Position numbers and translations under genes: made by a program. Shown here piece by piece: positions 31,504 to 42,843 of a DNA stretch of 64,000 bases. The stretch's first letter is position 1. Every line of letters starts with the position of its first letter. Source of the DNA: Amanita rubescens (Eukaryota; Basidiomycota; Agaricomycetes; Agaricales; Amanitaceae); contig WION01000019.1 in NCBI GenBank assembly GCA_015039365.1, forward strand, positions 248,001 through 312,000. The letters are read 5' to 3'. The notes beneath the pieces were generated by a model. The model saw nothing but the letters and a program-made list of their open reading frames with translations. It searched no databases and had not been told where the DNA came from.

Positions 31504-33348
31504 ATGCTTGTGCCCAAGGTGCGCCAGTTTAAATAACTAATCAAAGACAAGACGATGCTAAATCAAAACATCAAAACAGCCTCGCGTTCCGCTTGCGGTT
31601 CTGCTTTCGCTGCTGTCAATTTGTACTCTCGCCCTCGGCGGAGGCCCTAACTTCGAAGCATGCCTATCAAACGTGATCAATAGTGGTTCCCTTGAAGGCA
31701 CCGTTGATATCAACGGTGCTCCAACGACAAACATTAGCCTGATAACCGGGCTCACCTACGATCGTTGCGTAACGGCTTGTGGGCGTGGGGCAGTGGCATT
31801 TGATTGGCAAACATTTTCACAGCAATTCACTTCTTGGCTTCTTCCCTGGCTCGCCCTCATTTCTCAGCTTCCTTACGGCTCAGGGGATGCGCTAAGCAAC
31901 TGCTTAGTTGTGTTTTTGACAGTCGGCTCCCCCACGCTTGCAGCATATTCCCTCTCTCTCGCCATCATCAGTAACCGATGGATGGTTAAGCGATTCGAAA
32001 GAACCACCTACACCAACAGCCGTTTGGCCGCCCAGAGCCTGAGTAGTCTTCAACAGGTGTCTCTTGACGTTCCTAAAGAAGAGCATGTACTACCTTCCCT
32101 GATTGTTCTGCCAACGAACCGGAAGTGGTGGAAAAAGCTCGCTCGTGAACTTGATTATCCAGTCCCAAAGTGGACGCTGGCCTCGACAATGTCCGTTATA
32201 TATCTAGCATTGGCAGACATCTTTGCGTGGGTAAGCAATCTTGCGAACCCCCTCTCTAACGGTCAAGTTTATGCGACCGGACAAGGCATTTCATCGCTCT
32301 GGCTATGTTTCTTGCCCGTTGTTATAGGCAATCTTTTATTATCACCAAAAAGCGATTGGGACCGAATCCGTCAGGCCTTTAAACTCGCAAATTCTTCTTT
32401 CCAGGCTGCTAGAGGTGATGGCTTGCTTAAACGAGGTTTGCCGAAGCGAGGTTTGCCAAAACGAGATTTATCCAAGCGAGATTTGCCTAAGCGAGGCAAC
32501 GAATCCCAACTTATCAAGGTTCGGACGGCACCGCGGGACGCCATCGAGGAAGATGAGATATGCTCAGCGTCTGTATTCTTTTATGCACGCGCTTTTACAT
32601 GGCTCCGTCTGGTGGAGAAAGTCGCGGACAGCTTTGATGCCGCTTCACAACGTGCATCCGTCCGTAGTGCGAATGAAATCCTCCCCCGTACGCGGCTCCA
32701 GGTCATCGCTTATTGCAAGTCCGAAGATCAATCAGTAACTGGACATACTACCTATGAGATTTATAGCATCTTCGCAAGGTCTGCTTTCCTCGCAATTTTT
32801 TTACAGTGGGGTACCACGGGAGCTGCGATTATGGCCCAATACTTTACACCCACCAAAGGTCGGTTTATTGACGCGAATAGCATTTTTACCGATTTCATGA
32901 TATATGTCCAGGTCTTGGATGCCGATCAGGAGCTTATCTGCTCTATGGCAGCATCTCCACCTTGATCTGGCTTCTCTGTGTGGTGTCAAATATCCTGGCC
33001 CATAGTTACAGGGCCTCCAAGAAGCGCACCATATCCCGCGAAATTGTTTGGGGATTTTCTATCGTTTTTGGTCACGCGGCCAAGGTTTTGGCTGCGCTCA
33101 ATGCAGTTTGGTTGTTTTTGAACGCGATAATTCAATTCAGCAATATTGAAGATAATTGCTGGTGCAACTCCAGCAAGCTTAGTCTTGGCAATAAAGCATA
33201 CACTGTCATAGTTTTCCCGAATGGTTTTTCGGAAAGCATCAAGTATGCGTGGGCTGGTGGATTAGTGGTATCGTTTGTGACGGCAGTGATATTCCTTCTC
33301 TCCATTATCCTTTTGAGAAAGCCTGTTGTCAGCAGAACATCTCGCTGA
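31504..33348 (+). CDS. Polytopic membrane protein family, copy B
   Basis: Exons 31504-31518 (15 nt), 31580-32858 and 32912-33348 total 1731 nt, 576 aa. A signal peptide (VPLAVLLSLLSICTLALGGG) is followed by a short luminal part with GTVDINGAPTTNISLITG and TYDRCVTACGRG. About eight hydrophobic segments include SWLLPWLALISQLPYGSGDA, SLWLCFLPVVIGNLLLSPKS, FLAIFLQWGTTGAAIMAQYF, STLIWLLCVVSNILAHSY and SFVTAVIFLLSIILL. It is the most diverged intact copy. Between the fourth and fifth hydrophobic segments it carries a private tandem repeat of (L)PKRG/D units at about 32424-32500. Function is unknown; the family appears fungal and unnamed. Confidence 0.8.
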
Positions 33349-35027
33349 ATGATTAGCAATATATAGACGTTGGGTATTTATTTACTGGTATTTATTAGTA
33401 GCTGTATTTATTCGCATGTTTAATTGCGCCTTCGTGAGCTGGCTCAGGTATTATGACCGTTTTGTGAATATGAAGGCTATCCGCTTTATCCCAGTGGAAT
33501 GGTCCACACCGCCAGCTGTCAACAGCATTTGGCAGATAATCACATCAATACGGCAAGCAGGGACGTCGGTACCGTTAGAGGCGTTACCATGCGGCACTCC
33601 GATTCTGGCACAGGTTTGAAATTTGAAATTTGAAGTTCCACTCGTAATATTTTTAGTCATCGTCAAGACCGCTCTGGGGAGTCTCCCTCTTAGGCTATTT
33701 TCCCGTGTACAAATGACCAACCTAACAGATGTCATACGGCCTGCCATAGGTGCCATGGACGACCGATCCTGAGCAAAGAAATCGAAGAAAGGTGTAAATG
33801 TCTTTCGAATTTGGATCAAGCGACCCAACGCCTCTGCTAGCCGGCCCACCATTGTTGCCGATGTTGGTGCGTAACTTTGCCATGCATAATTTATCGCTTT
33901 GACATTGCCATGTCTGTAGACTGAATCCATCCGCAAATATGAACGCCTCCGATATATCCCCATGGCTTTACTGGGCAGACTTGAAGTCAACTTAAGAATG
34001 TTAATGGATTTACCGACACTAGCGTTATTATCGCTGATGTGACATCCGTTTGAGACGTGCATCCGAAGACAGCCACAGAGGAAACAGCAATTATCGATGA
34101 AGCGAACTGGTTACAAGCGCACATCCACAAAGCGCACATCACAATGTACACAGCCACCATACGCACAGTCCTGTATACAGGCCCTCTGAAAGTTGCACTC
34201 TGGCCAGCTGGATGGGTTTGTCATCTGCGCCCGCAAGCGCAACCACTGGCATCAGCGAAACATAGACATGGGAGAGCATCCATGGTTGCCGTCAATAGCT
34301 ATACAAGTGTAACACCAGCAGCTTCAGCGTGGTTGATGGGTGTAAAGTGGACGGCGATGATCGATGTACCGAGTCTTGCACTTACTTAATAGTGGCCGCG
34401 CTGTAGTATCCCTAGCAGTAATGACAGATGGGTTGCTTTTGACATAGGTCAGGTATACAAAAAGCGGAGTGCTCAAACCCCATAATCTGCGGTCAACAGC
34501 ATTTGGTTGATCATCGATCAGGTACATCAATACGGATGCGGAGAAGAGAACTTGTTGCGTTGGTGTGCGGCGTGCGCGAGCATGAAACATATAAAGTTTT
34601 GTGTGTCACGCGCCACGGCTCACACGAATGATCCAGAATTGGTAACTCGTTTCCTACACCGCCTCATCGTCAGAGTCGATCATCCTAGTCCTGGCCAAGT
34701 CGGCGGCGGCTTGAGCGTGCGATCATCCCTCAGATTCCAGCACAGATAAGTTCCGGACTTGCCTTGCGCAATATTTAGTCGACGTTAATTCAAATTGGAA
34801 TCTACGAAACAGGATTTGTCGACCTCCATGTTAAGGAACAACCCACAGCCTTCGACTGTTAACGTCACTCTCCGCTCAATACTTATTCTTTCAGGTGTGA
34901 GATACATGGCGTTTTTGGGCCGCATAACCAAATGGCTACTGCATTAGGATCGAGATGCAAGGGAATCGGGTGGGATGCGGATTAGAAAGTATAAATGCCC
35001 CTTTTATGGTCCGAGTCGTCACTCCAA
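33349..35027. other. Intergenic, uncertain minus-strand ORF
   Basis: Contains a 203-codon minus-strand frame (33451-34062), a plus-strand frame (34057-34389) and no recognisable domain. 34490-35027 resembles 60090-60749 upstream of copy F, sharing GGTCAACAGCATTTGG, GCGCGAGCATGAAAC and ATCAATAC. It is therefore the duplicated 5' flank of copies C and F. I do not call a gene. Confidence 0.4.
34990..34996 (+). promoter_or_regulatory. TATA-like box of copy C
   Basis: TATAAAT 32-38 bp before the ATG at 35028. Copy F has TATAAA in the equivalent place. Confidence 0.45.
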
Positions 35028-36816
35028 ATGCTTCTCCCTAAGGTTCGTCGCTATATCCAGCCATAGACCGGCGCTTAACCCAAAGTGACAGCTCCCTGTT
35101 GTGCCGACTCTTCTGCTTTCACTCTTGTCATTCTGCATCGTCGCTCTCGGTTCTGGCCCAGACCAAGTGTGCCTTCAGAATGCACTCAATAGCACGCTCG
35201 GAGGCACTGTTGACCAGAACGGAAATCCGACGACAAACATAAGCCAGATAGTTGGGATCACGTACGATCGTTGTGTAGCAGCTTGTGGGTACGGACCAGT
35301 CGGCTTTTATTGGCCGGGCTTTTCCGCGCAGTTCACTTCTTGGCTCCTTCCCTGGCTAGCCCTTATTTCCCAGCTACCACACGGCTCAGGAGACGCACTA
35401 ACCAACTGCTTAGCTGTTCTCTTGGCAGTTGGATCTCCAACCCTCGCGGCATACTCTCTCGCACTCGCAGTTATCAGTAACCGATGGATGGTCAAGCGGT
35501 TCGAATTAATCACCTATCCCAACAGTAACCTGGCTGCCCAAACTCTGGGTGAACTTCAGCAGGTGTCTCTTATCCTTCCAGAAGAGGAGCATGTGCTACC
35601 ATCCCTGATTGTTCTGCCTGATAACGAGATTTGGTGGAGAAGACTGGCTCGTGGACTTGACTATATGGTACCGACATGGACTTTGGCCTCGATAATGTCT
35701 GTTCTATTTGTTGTATTGACCGACATCTTCAATTGGGCAAGCATCTTTTCAGGTCCTCTTGTCGAGATCTTAAGGAATAACGGAGGGTCCTTTTCGTCAC
35801 TTTGGTCATGTTTCTTGCCTATCCTCATAGGTTACCTCCAATTATCCCCAAAGAGCGAATGTGATCGAATTCGCAGAGCATTCGACTACGCCAATTCTTC
35901 CTTCCATGTCACCACAGACGAAGGCAAACCTGAACCCGGCCGTGGCTCTCTATTGATTAAAGTTCGGACTGCGTGCCGTGATCCTATTGACGAAGACGAG
36001 ATAAGCTCGGCGCCTATCTTCTTCTATGCACGGGCTTTCAATTGGCTTCGTATGGTGCGGAAAGTAGCCGACGGCTTTGATGCCGCCTCACAACACGCAT
36101 CATCCGATCATCACACAGATGGTATTCCTCCCAGCAAACGGCAGCAAGTGGTCGAATATTGCAAGAGCAAGGATCAAATAGATGGGAACACGCACGAATT
36201 CTTCAACATCTTCTTGACATCTGCATTCCTTGCAATACTTTTACAATGGGGTACCACCGGATCTGGAATTATGGCCATGTACCTCTCATCTCCCAAAGGT
36301 CAGCCTATCTCATCATTATCGTTGATTTCGCTCATAAAATATCTAGGCCTTGGATGTCATTCCGGAGCGTATCTGCTTTATGCATGCCTCTCCACTCTGG
36401 TCTGGCTGCTCTGCGTTGTATCGAGTATCCTTTCGTATAGCTATAACGCATCTCAGAAACGCAGCGCAATCGTTTGGGGACTATCTATCGCTTTTCGTCG
36501 CATGGCTAAAATCTTGGCTACGATCAATGCAATCTGCTTGTTCTTGTCTGCATTATATCAATACACCAATCTCGGCAATAATTGCTGGTGCAGCTCGACT
36601 AAACTCAGTCTTCACCAAAAAGCATATGTTCCGGTAATAACCCCAAAGGATCTCGCGATTAGCGAGGCATTGATTTGGGTCGGTTCATTGGTGATGTCAA
36701 CTCTTGCAGCCGGCCTATTCCTCCTTGCCATCAATCTTTTGCGCAAACGCCCGGAACGGCTATATGAGCCATCGAGTGGATGGGAAGAGTTACAGAGTTT
36801 GAATACTCGTCACTAG
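35028..36816 (+). CDS. Polytopic membrane protein family, copy C
   Basis: Exons 35028-35042, 35092-36298 and 36347-36816 total 1692 nt, 563 aa. The start ATGCTTCTCCCTAAG is followed by GTTCGT and a 49-nt intron. A signal peptide (PTLLLSLLSFCIVALGSG) precedes VDQNGNPTTNISQIVGITYD. Hydrophobic segments include FTSWLLPWLALISQLPHGSG, LASIMSVLFVVLTDIFNW, WSCFLPILIGYLQLSPKS, AFLAILLQWGTTGSGIMAMY and STLVWLLCVVSSILSYSY. CWCSSTKLSL lies between the last two membrane segments. It is closest to copy F. The second intron (36299-36346) is 48 nt with no in-frame stop, so an unspliced message would add 16 residues. Confidence 0.85.
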
Positions 36817-38680
36817 ACAATCCGTACGTGCTTCTTGTCGATATATTTGGCGCTCTCATTCATTCTTGAGCTACGGTTATCTTTTCAGGTTGTCAGCGTC
36901 CAGAAGTTGCCACCCAGTAGACATGAACTAGATGCATCTGTTATTCAGGTATTACATTCAGGAAGAGCTCTATCAACATTTATACCATAATTTATATACT
37001 ACTGTATCAATACATATTTCATTTTCATTATAATGAACTCGTGTATAAAATTTGACTTGTGCCAATCGGGCCGTATATGCCCGTCACGCGTCACGCATCG
37101 CGCATCGCATCCCTTGAAAGACTCAAAACAACTTCGCTCATATCAAATCAACTTAGATATGGGTACGTAAAAAGGTCACCAGCTGATTGTGGTCAGTCCA
37201 TAAGTACGGTTCAATGTATATTTCGCGTCAGTACCTCTGAAATTTTCTTCAAGATTGTCACGTTCAGGGTAAAAACTGGAAACTAGTAGAGCTCCTGACG
37301 ACTCGGATTGTGCCGTTGGTTCATGATAGCCCAATTTCCGGTGGTAGCATGTTATCATCTGTCATATTGGCTCCTGCATCGCCGCGTCAGCATTCTGATG
37401 CAAACGGACCGCAATCGGTCTTTGTCGTTCAATTTGTACTACAAGTCGTTTGGGGTTGCACTGGTATGCGGTTGCGCTGCGCTCTTAGCGGAGCCCGCTG
37501 ATCTGTTATCAGAAGGTTCAAGAGTCATCTTGACGCATGTTTGGCAGTTTTGCGAATGGAATCAATTCAACTCGGACAAACTTGGAGCTGTACTTGCGTT
37601 ACATAACAATCGTACTTTGTTGGTGGCGCGCTTTACATGTTGAACATTTCTCGTGTTTGTCTCTCTGGCGGTAACTTCGTTCTCAATTAAAATGACACGT
37701 GCCCCACAGTTATTCAACATACGAACCAGACGCCTGTATGAAAATGGTTCAATTAATACACAGCGTTGTATGCAGCAGCTTCGATATGTGACTCAGACAT
37801 TGGATGGCCGTTCGCATGAGCGCATCGCCATTAATTAGCCGCACTTGAAAATCGACGGAGAAGTTGTGCGTCTCACATTAGGCAACATGCAATCATAGGG
37901 GTATTAACGTGTCAACGAATTAATCCTTTCCAAGCAATCAAGTTCACAGCCCTGTTCATCCTTCCAGTTCGAGACCTACAATTATGTATGCTCAGCGGAG
38001 GTCAGCACCGCCTATGGTGCATAAACCTTAATTTCCAGCCCAACTAGACGTCCTTGACAAGAATGACTGGTCAAACGTGGTACGAGTCCTTTTATCAGAA
38101 TCAATGCTGAAAAAAAAACTGCACAGACTTGTTAAGTTGCCAACATCCTGACATATGGCGATCAAGTCTCCCTTGGGCACGGTTCGAAGTAACGGCACAA
38201 TGCCCACAGGATCTTCGTTCCGATGCCAAGGGCCAATAACCTCGCTCCATGTGGTTCACGGATCAGGTTGATCTACGTGAGGCACCATGTGGATCTGAGA
38301 TCACATCATTAAATTAACGGTGGTTGCCGGTAAGCAGCAGAGCAGAGCAGAGCCAGCACATCTCTTCATTGAGGGAACTTAGAGCACTAAGTAGTATCAG
38401 TCTCATACTACTGGAATTCAACCGTTAAGGCTTGGTCGTCTCCGTCGCACCGCTTCAATCATTGTCGTCGAATTGGGCTGTCTTTCGCTCCCACGAGTTA
38501 CGCTTTCAGACGGGAGAAGATGATGTGAGCTGTCATAGGCTGCGAAACAAGGCTGTACAGGCTATCTGTTGTCTAGTTGGGTAATCATTTATGGCAAGAC
38601 GCCAGGAAGTCGGGTCAAAGCGCTAAAGCTATATAGGTGCGTTATCTTGTCTCATCCAATGGTCTAAATCATCACTCGGA
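36817..38680. other. Duplicated 5' flank of copy D
   Basis: No gene. 37370-37640 resembles 50430-50660 and 63030-63200 (GGTTGCGCTGCGCTC and GATGCAAACGGACCGCA). 37640-38680 resembles 7820-8909 and 51000-51633. The conserved block at 38261-38315 is inside. Confidence 0.6.
38261..38315 (+). promoter_or_regulatory. Conserved upstream block of copy D
   Basis: Same string as at 8518 (GATCAGGTTGATCTACGTGA, then GGCACCATGTGGATC), about 370-420 bp before the ATG at 38681. Confidence 0.35.
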
Positions 38681-40485
38681 ATGCTTGTCCAAAAGGTGCG
38701 TTGGTTTGTCCAGCCACAGCTTACCCGTAACGCTTAACGGAAACAGCTTCCCGCTGCAATAGCACTGCTGCTATTGTTTTGCACAGTCGCTCTTGGCTCA
38801 GGGCCCAACTTTTCTAACTGCCTCAATCAAATCCTCCAAAGCAACAATTCGCTCGAAGGCACCGTTGATACCAACGGAAATCCAACAACAGATATAAGTC
38901 AGATAACTGGGCTCACATACGATCGTTGCATAGCAGATTGCGGGCACGGTTCAGCCGGTTTTGAGTGGCACACTTTTTCGCAGCAATTTACTTCCTGGCT
39001 CCTCCCGTGGCTAGCCCTTATTTCTCAGCTGCCGTACGGTTCACGGGATACGCTGAGCAATTGCCTAGCTGTGCTCTTAACGGTTGGATCTCCGACCCTT
39101 GCAGCATACTCCCTCGCACTTGCCGTTATCAGTAATCGATGGATGGTCAAACGGTTTGGAAGGAGCAACTATCCCAATCGTCGCCTGGCAGTCCAGACCC
39201 TGAGTAATCTTCAACAGGTGTCTCTGGATCTTCCCGACGAGGAACATGTGCTGCCGTCCCTAATCGTTATCCAAAGGAACCGAGAGTGGTGGCAAAAGCT
39301 CGCTCACGGGCTGGATTATGTAGTACCAAAGTGGACGTTGGCTTCGATCATGTCCGTTGTGTATGTCGCATTGGCCGATCTATTCACGTGGATCGATACC
39401 CTTTCAGGACCTCTTTCCAACGTCGTCGTCAATGCCACTGGGGAAAGCATTTCGTCGCTTTGGTTATGTTTCTTACCTATCGTCATTGGGAATTTGCAAC
39501 TATCCCCTAAAACCGACTCGAATCGCATTCGTAGAGCTTTTGACCACGCCAACTCCTCCCTTTTTGTCGCTACTGATGAAGGCCCGCCGGAACACGCTCG
39601 TGGCTCCTTATTAATAAATATTCGGGCGGAATCTCGGGATACGATCGATGAGGATGAACTATCCTCAGCGCCTGTGTACTTTTATTCCCGGGCCTTCACG
39701 TGGATACGCTTGGCACGGAAAGTAGCTGACGGTTTCGACGCCGCTTCACAACATGCATCCGATCATCGTACAAGCGGCGCCCCCCCGAGCGGGAGGGAAG
39801 GTGTCATTGAATATTGCAAGAGCAAGGACCAAACAAGCACGCATTCATACGAAACTTTTAGCATTTTCGTGAGATCTGCGTTGCTGGCAATATTTCTACA
39901 ATGGGGTACGACGGGAGCTGCGGTCATGGCTATGTTCTTCACACCGACAAAAGGTCGGCTCATTCGATTATGATCGTGTACTGCGAACCTTACGGATTTC
40001 ATCTAGGCCTCGGATGCCGTTCCGGAGCTTACGTGCTCTACGGAGTCAATTCCACTTTGATCTGGCTCTTCTGTGTCCTATCAAGCGTTCTTGCTCATTG
40101 CTACAAGTCATTTAAGAAGGGGACTGCCGCTAGCACGATTATTTGGGGAGCTTCCCTTGCTCTTCGTCACACAGCTAAATGTGTGGCTGCATGCAATGCC
40201 GTGTGGCTGTTTATGACCGCCATACTTCAATTCGGCAATCTTGACGATAATTGCTGGTGCAACTCGAGCAAGCTTAGTCTTCACAGTAAAGCATACACTG
40301 TGATAACGTACACGGATCCATTTTTAACGAGCATCAAGATGGCTTGGGCTGGTGGGCTGGTGATGGCATTTTTTACGGCTGCCCTATTCCTTATCGCGCT
40401 CAACGTCTTGCGGAAACGTCCGCCGAAGGAGACAGAGAGTATACCATGGATGGAACCGGAGAACAACCAAGGAACCTACGCCTAG
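38681..40485 (+). CDS. Polytopic membrane protein family, copy D
   Basis: Exons 38681-38695, 38747-39953 and 40007-40485 total 1701 nt, 566 aa. ATGCTTGTCCAAAAG is joined to LPAAIALLLLFCTVALGSG, a signal peptide. The luminal part has NSLEGTVDTNGNPTTDISQI and TYDRCIADCGHG. Membrane segments match the family: SWLLPWLALISQLPYGSRDT, AAYSLALAVISNRWMVKRF, SSLWLCFLPIVIGNLQLSPK, LLAIFLQWGTTGAAVMAMFF, STLIWLFCVLSSVLAHCY and VMAFFTAALFLIALNVL. CWCNSSKLSLHSKAY is strongly conserved. It is most similar to copies A and E. The frame is intact. Confidence 0.85.
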
Positions 40486-40821
40486 TACTCACGTTTTGTA
40501 AGCATGCCTACCTTTAGTTCTCATTTAAATCTGGTTTCTGGCATATTTTTGGTGTAGAATGGTGGCGCTGGCGGTATTTATGTATTCTTTAGATCTCTAC
40601 GGTCTGCAGATGTATATGGCAGACAGGTCATACGAGTGTATTAATCCAACCTGTAGAAGTACCCTTCTCGTATCATTCAAGAAAAAAAATTGTAATATAT
40701 GTTTTTGAATTTGTCAACCTTTCCGAACGTTGTCTGTAGCGAACATCAAGCCGTAATCTGAGAATTTCTCTTTCAGAATTTTGACGAAGGCAGCTTTGAC
40801 CCCGAATGTATATGATTTGTT
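40486..40821. other. 3' flank of copy D
   Basis: Similar to the region after copy A (GTATTTATGTATTCTTTA and CTACGGTCTGCAG). No gene. Confidence 0.4.
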
Positions 40822-40925
40822 CAGATTGTTTCTGGTAATGATCTCGCGAGCGGGGCAGTCATTTGGATCGGTGGATTGATGATGTCATTTCTTGCGATGG
40901 GCGGTGACGTCTCGATGCAAATCCT
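40822..40925 (+). pseudogene. C-terminal scrap of a membrane-family gene
   Basis: The stretch GATCTCGCGAGCGGGGCAGT followed by CATTTGGATCGGTGGATTGA and TGATGTCATTT is close to 62374-62430 of copy F. Only the last membrane segment is represented, with no upstream exons. It is a relic of a further family member. Confidence 0.65.
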
Positions 40926-40964
40926 GTTGAGGCAGAGGAAAAAGAGGAGATTCACACTCACCTC

Positions 40965-41351
40965 CTCCCTGTCACGACCCGAACGGCCCGATTGGTTTGT
41001 TAACTTGAAGCACGAGCTCCTTGACAAGCCCATACCCCCCTCATCTTGCGGGTCGTACATGCACTCCGGTCTCAACGTGAGGAAGCATGAACAGCCTGCC
41101 CCGTCAACTCATCCGCTGTCCCAATCACCGTCTCCGCAACACCCCAATGCAAAATCAATGCGCTCAATGTGTAGATGAGTGCTTTCGAACGTGGTGAGAC
41201 ACGCTGTTGCGGAGGGGGGCCGTAGACAATGTAGGTGTGCTGGTGACCCAACCAATGTCGGCCATGCAGGCGAACTTGTCCTCGGGGTGGACGGTAGAGG
41301 ACTGGCTGTGCGGATGGCCTCTCTACCTGGGCTTCCGAACCATCTTTTCAA
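40965..41351 (-). pseudogene. Acetyl-CoA synthetase remnant
   Basis: On the minus strand, short in-register pieces of acetyl-CoA synthetase appear in different frames. At about 41240-41262 the frame reads ACMADIGWVT, shifting to TYIVYGPLRN. Near 40980-41060 pieces read YDPQDE and LVKELVLQVNKPIGPF, matching the C-terminal ELVLQVRKxIGPF region. Several hundred residues normally between these two regions are missing. Frameshifts and the internal deletion make it non-functional. Confidence 0.6.
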
Positions 41352-41489
41352 GCATTGTCATTGGCAGAGGTGAAAACAGGGAAAGAGAAGGCGGTTTTCG
41401 TGATCGAGGTCGTGGATGTTCCGAATCCGACTGGGGATCAACCACCGCGGCCTCTGCAGAGCGTGGGGTCGAGCAGTTGTTATAGTGTA

Positions 41490-41600
41490 TTGGTAATTGC
41501 TGTCACCCATGCCGAAGACCGTAAACTTGAGCATGGTGAGCAGTTGCTTGCTGGATTCAGGGACGCCGCCGTAGTGCAAGGTTGAGGCAGGGAGAAGCTA
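41490..41600 (-). pseudogene. Flavodoxin-like reductase fragment
   Basis: The frame contains PESSKQLLTMLKFTVFGMGD then SNYQY, the FMN-binding loop seen in diflavin reductases (sulfite reductase or NADPH-dependent diflavin oxidoreductase). No continuing domain was found on either side. It is probably a relic in the same decayed cluster as the acetyl-CoA synthetase pieces. Confidence 0.4.
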
Positions 41601-41997
41601 TGGCGAGACCACAGTGGAAGCGTTCTGGGAGCGGGTTGGCCTGGAGAGGAGGGAGAAAAGAGGTGAGAGAAGAAGAGTGAGAGAAGGGTCGAGAGAGTGG
41701 GTTGCATGAAATGGTCGCGCGAGATTTGGACAAAGGTGGGTGGAGGCGGTGGAGAAGTGGAAAAAACTTGGCGCACAGAATCGAACGAATTTCTTGGCCG
41801 CGTGCGCTGCTTTTGTTTTGGCGAAGAAGGCGTGAACTCGGTGAACGAGAAACACTTTCCAACTCTGAGCGGATAGACAGAGATTTCAACTTGAACGTCG
41901 TCGCATAGATGAAGTAAAAGGATACAAAGAGTCGAGGGCTTGCAATGATGAGACAACTCTACACAGTCGTACTCACACCCTCCGATATCTAGCCTGT
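41601..41997. other. Low-complexity purine-rich spacer
   Basis: GAGAGAGGG-type purine runs on the plus strand between the relics and the interrupted ORF. No gene. Confidence 0.35.
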
Positions 41998-42289
41998 TCA
42001 ATCCCAGCTGGGCCAAACTCCCGGAGTCAAGACGCTTTTTGCAGCCTGAGCAAGCATCTTTTCGCAGAATGGCATGTCCATCTTCTCTAACTCCTCCTTG
42101 TCCCACCCATCTACCATGACGACTACCAGGCACACATCATCATCCTCCTCAAGTCCAGCACCGATGTACTTGTACGACGTCCGCGGAAGGAGGCCGATGA
42201 TCCGTCTATAATATCTCATGTTTTGTGGATCTTCAGTTGTAGGGTAGTAACCAAGATTCTCTTCGAGCTTTGTGCGGTCAATCTTGAAC
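41998..42289 (-). pseudogene. 3' part of ORF split by the transposon
   Basis: The frame FKIDRTKLEENLGYYPTTED then RRIIGLLPRTSYKYIGAG, EEDDDVCLVVVMVDGWDK and SVLTPGVWPSWD ends at 41998. It continues in the same frame from the 13-codon piece at 49611-49649 if the transposon and one copy of the 7-bp duplication are removed, giving about 107 codons. I do not recognise the protein. More 5' exons may exist. Confidence 0.6.
42283..42289 (+). repeat. Target-site duplication, left
   Basis: CTTGAAC immediately before the left terminal repeat. An identical 7-mer lies at 49611-49617 just after the right terminal repeat. Confidence 0.85.
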
Positions 42290-42335
42290 CCCAGTGAAAA
42301 ACGCGGCAATTTCGATGCATTTCCCACGATTTGTT
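42290..42335 (+). repeat. Left terminal inverted repeat
   Basis: Begins CCCAGTGAAAAACGCGGC, identical over 18 bp to the reverse complement of 49593-49610. Imperfect matching (ATTTCGATGCATTTCCC and then CGATTT) extends to about 45 bp. Confidence 0.9.
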
Positions 42336-42843
42336 TTAGATTTACGTCGATAAAATAGAGAGAAATCGCTGTTGTCCTCTTAATAGAAGAAATCTGATTC
42401 TGGTACTAGTAGATTTCGTGAGATTTCGAATAGCTCTGCCCTGCAGGCTCCTGCTCCCCACCTGTTGATTTCTCTCAATTTTCGTCGATTAATCTCAATT
42501 TTCACACATTATCGTTGTTCTAGACCACCATCGATTGCAATCTATTCTATAATCGATGTTTCGATTTATCCCGATTCCCTCCGATGCTCCCCATCGTCTC
42601 CCAATTCCATCTATTTCCATCTATTTTCACCCATTCCCTTTGGTTTTCCTCGTCTTCAATTATTTTTCTTTAAGTTGAGTGCTGAAAGCGAAAGCGAGCA
42701 TATTATCTTGAGCTGAAAGCGTAGGTGCGCAAAGGAGCGAGTGATAGGCGAGAGCGAATGATGGCGGTGCAAAGTATCAGCGAGATTCTGCTGTGATTAT
42801 GTATTACGTACCTTCTTGAGTTAGTAACGAAAATGCGAGCAAC

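Noticed and set aside
33451..34062. 203-codon minus-strand ORF between membrane copies B and C
   Set aside because: No domain, no plausible splice partners and no conservation in the related flank; left unannotated.
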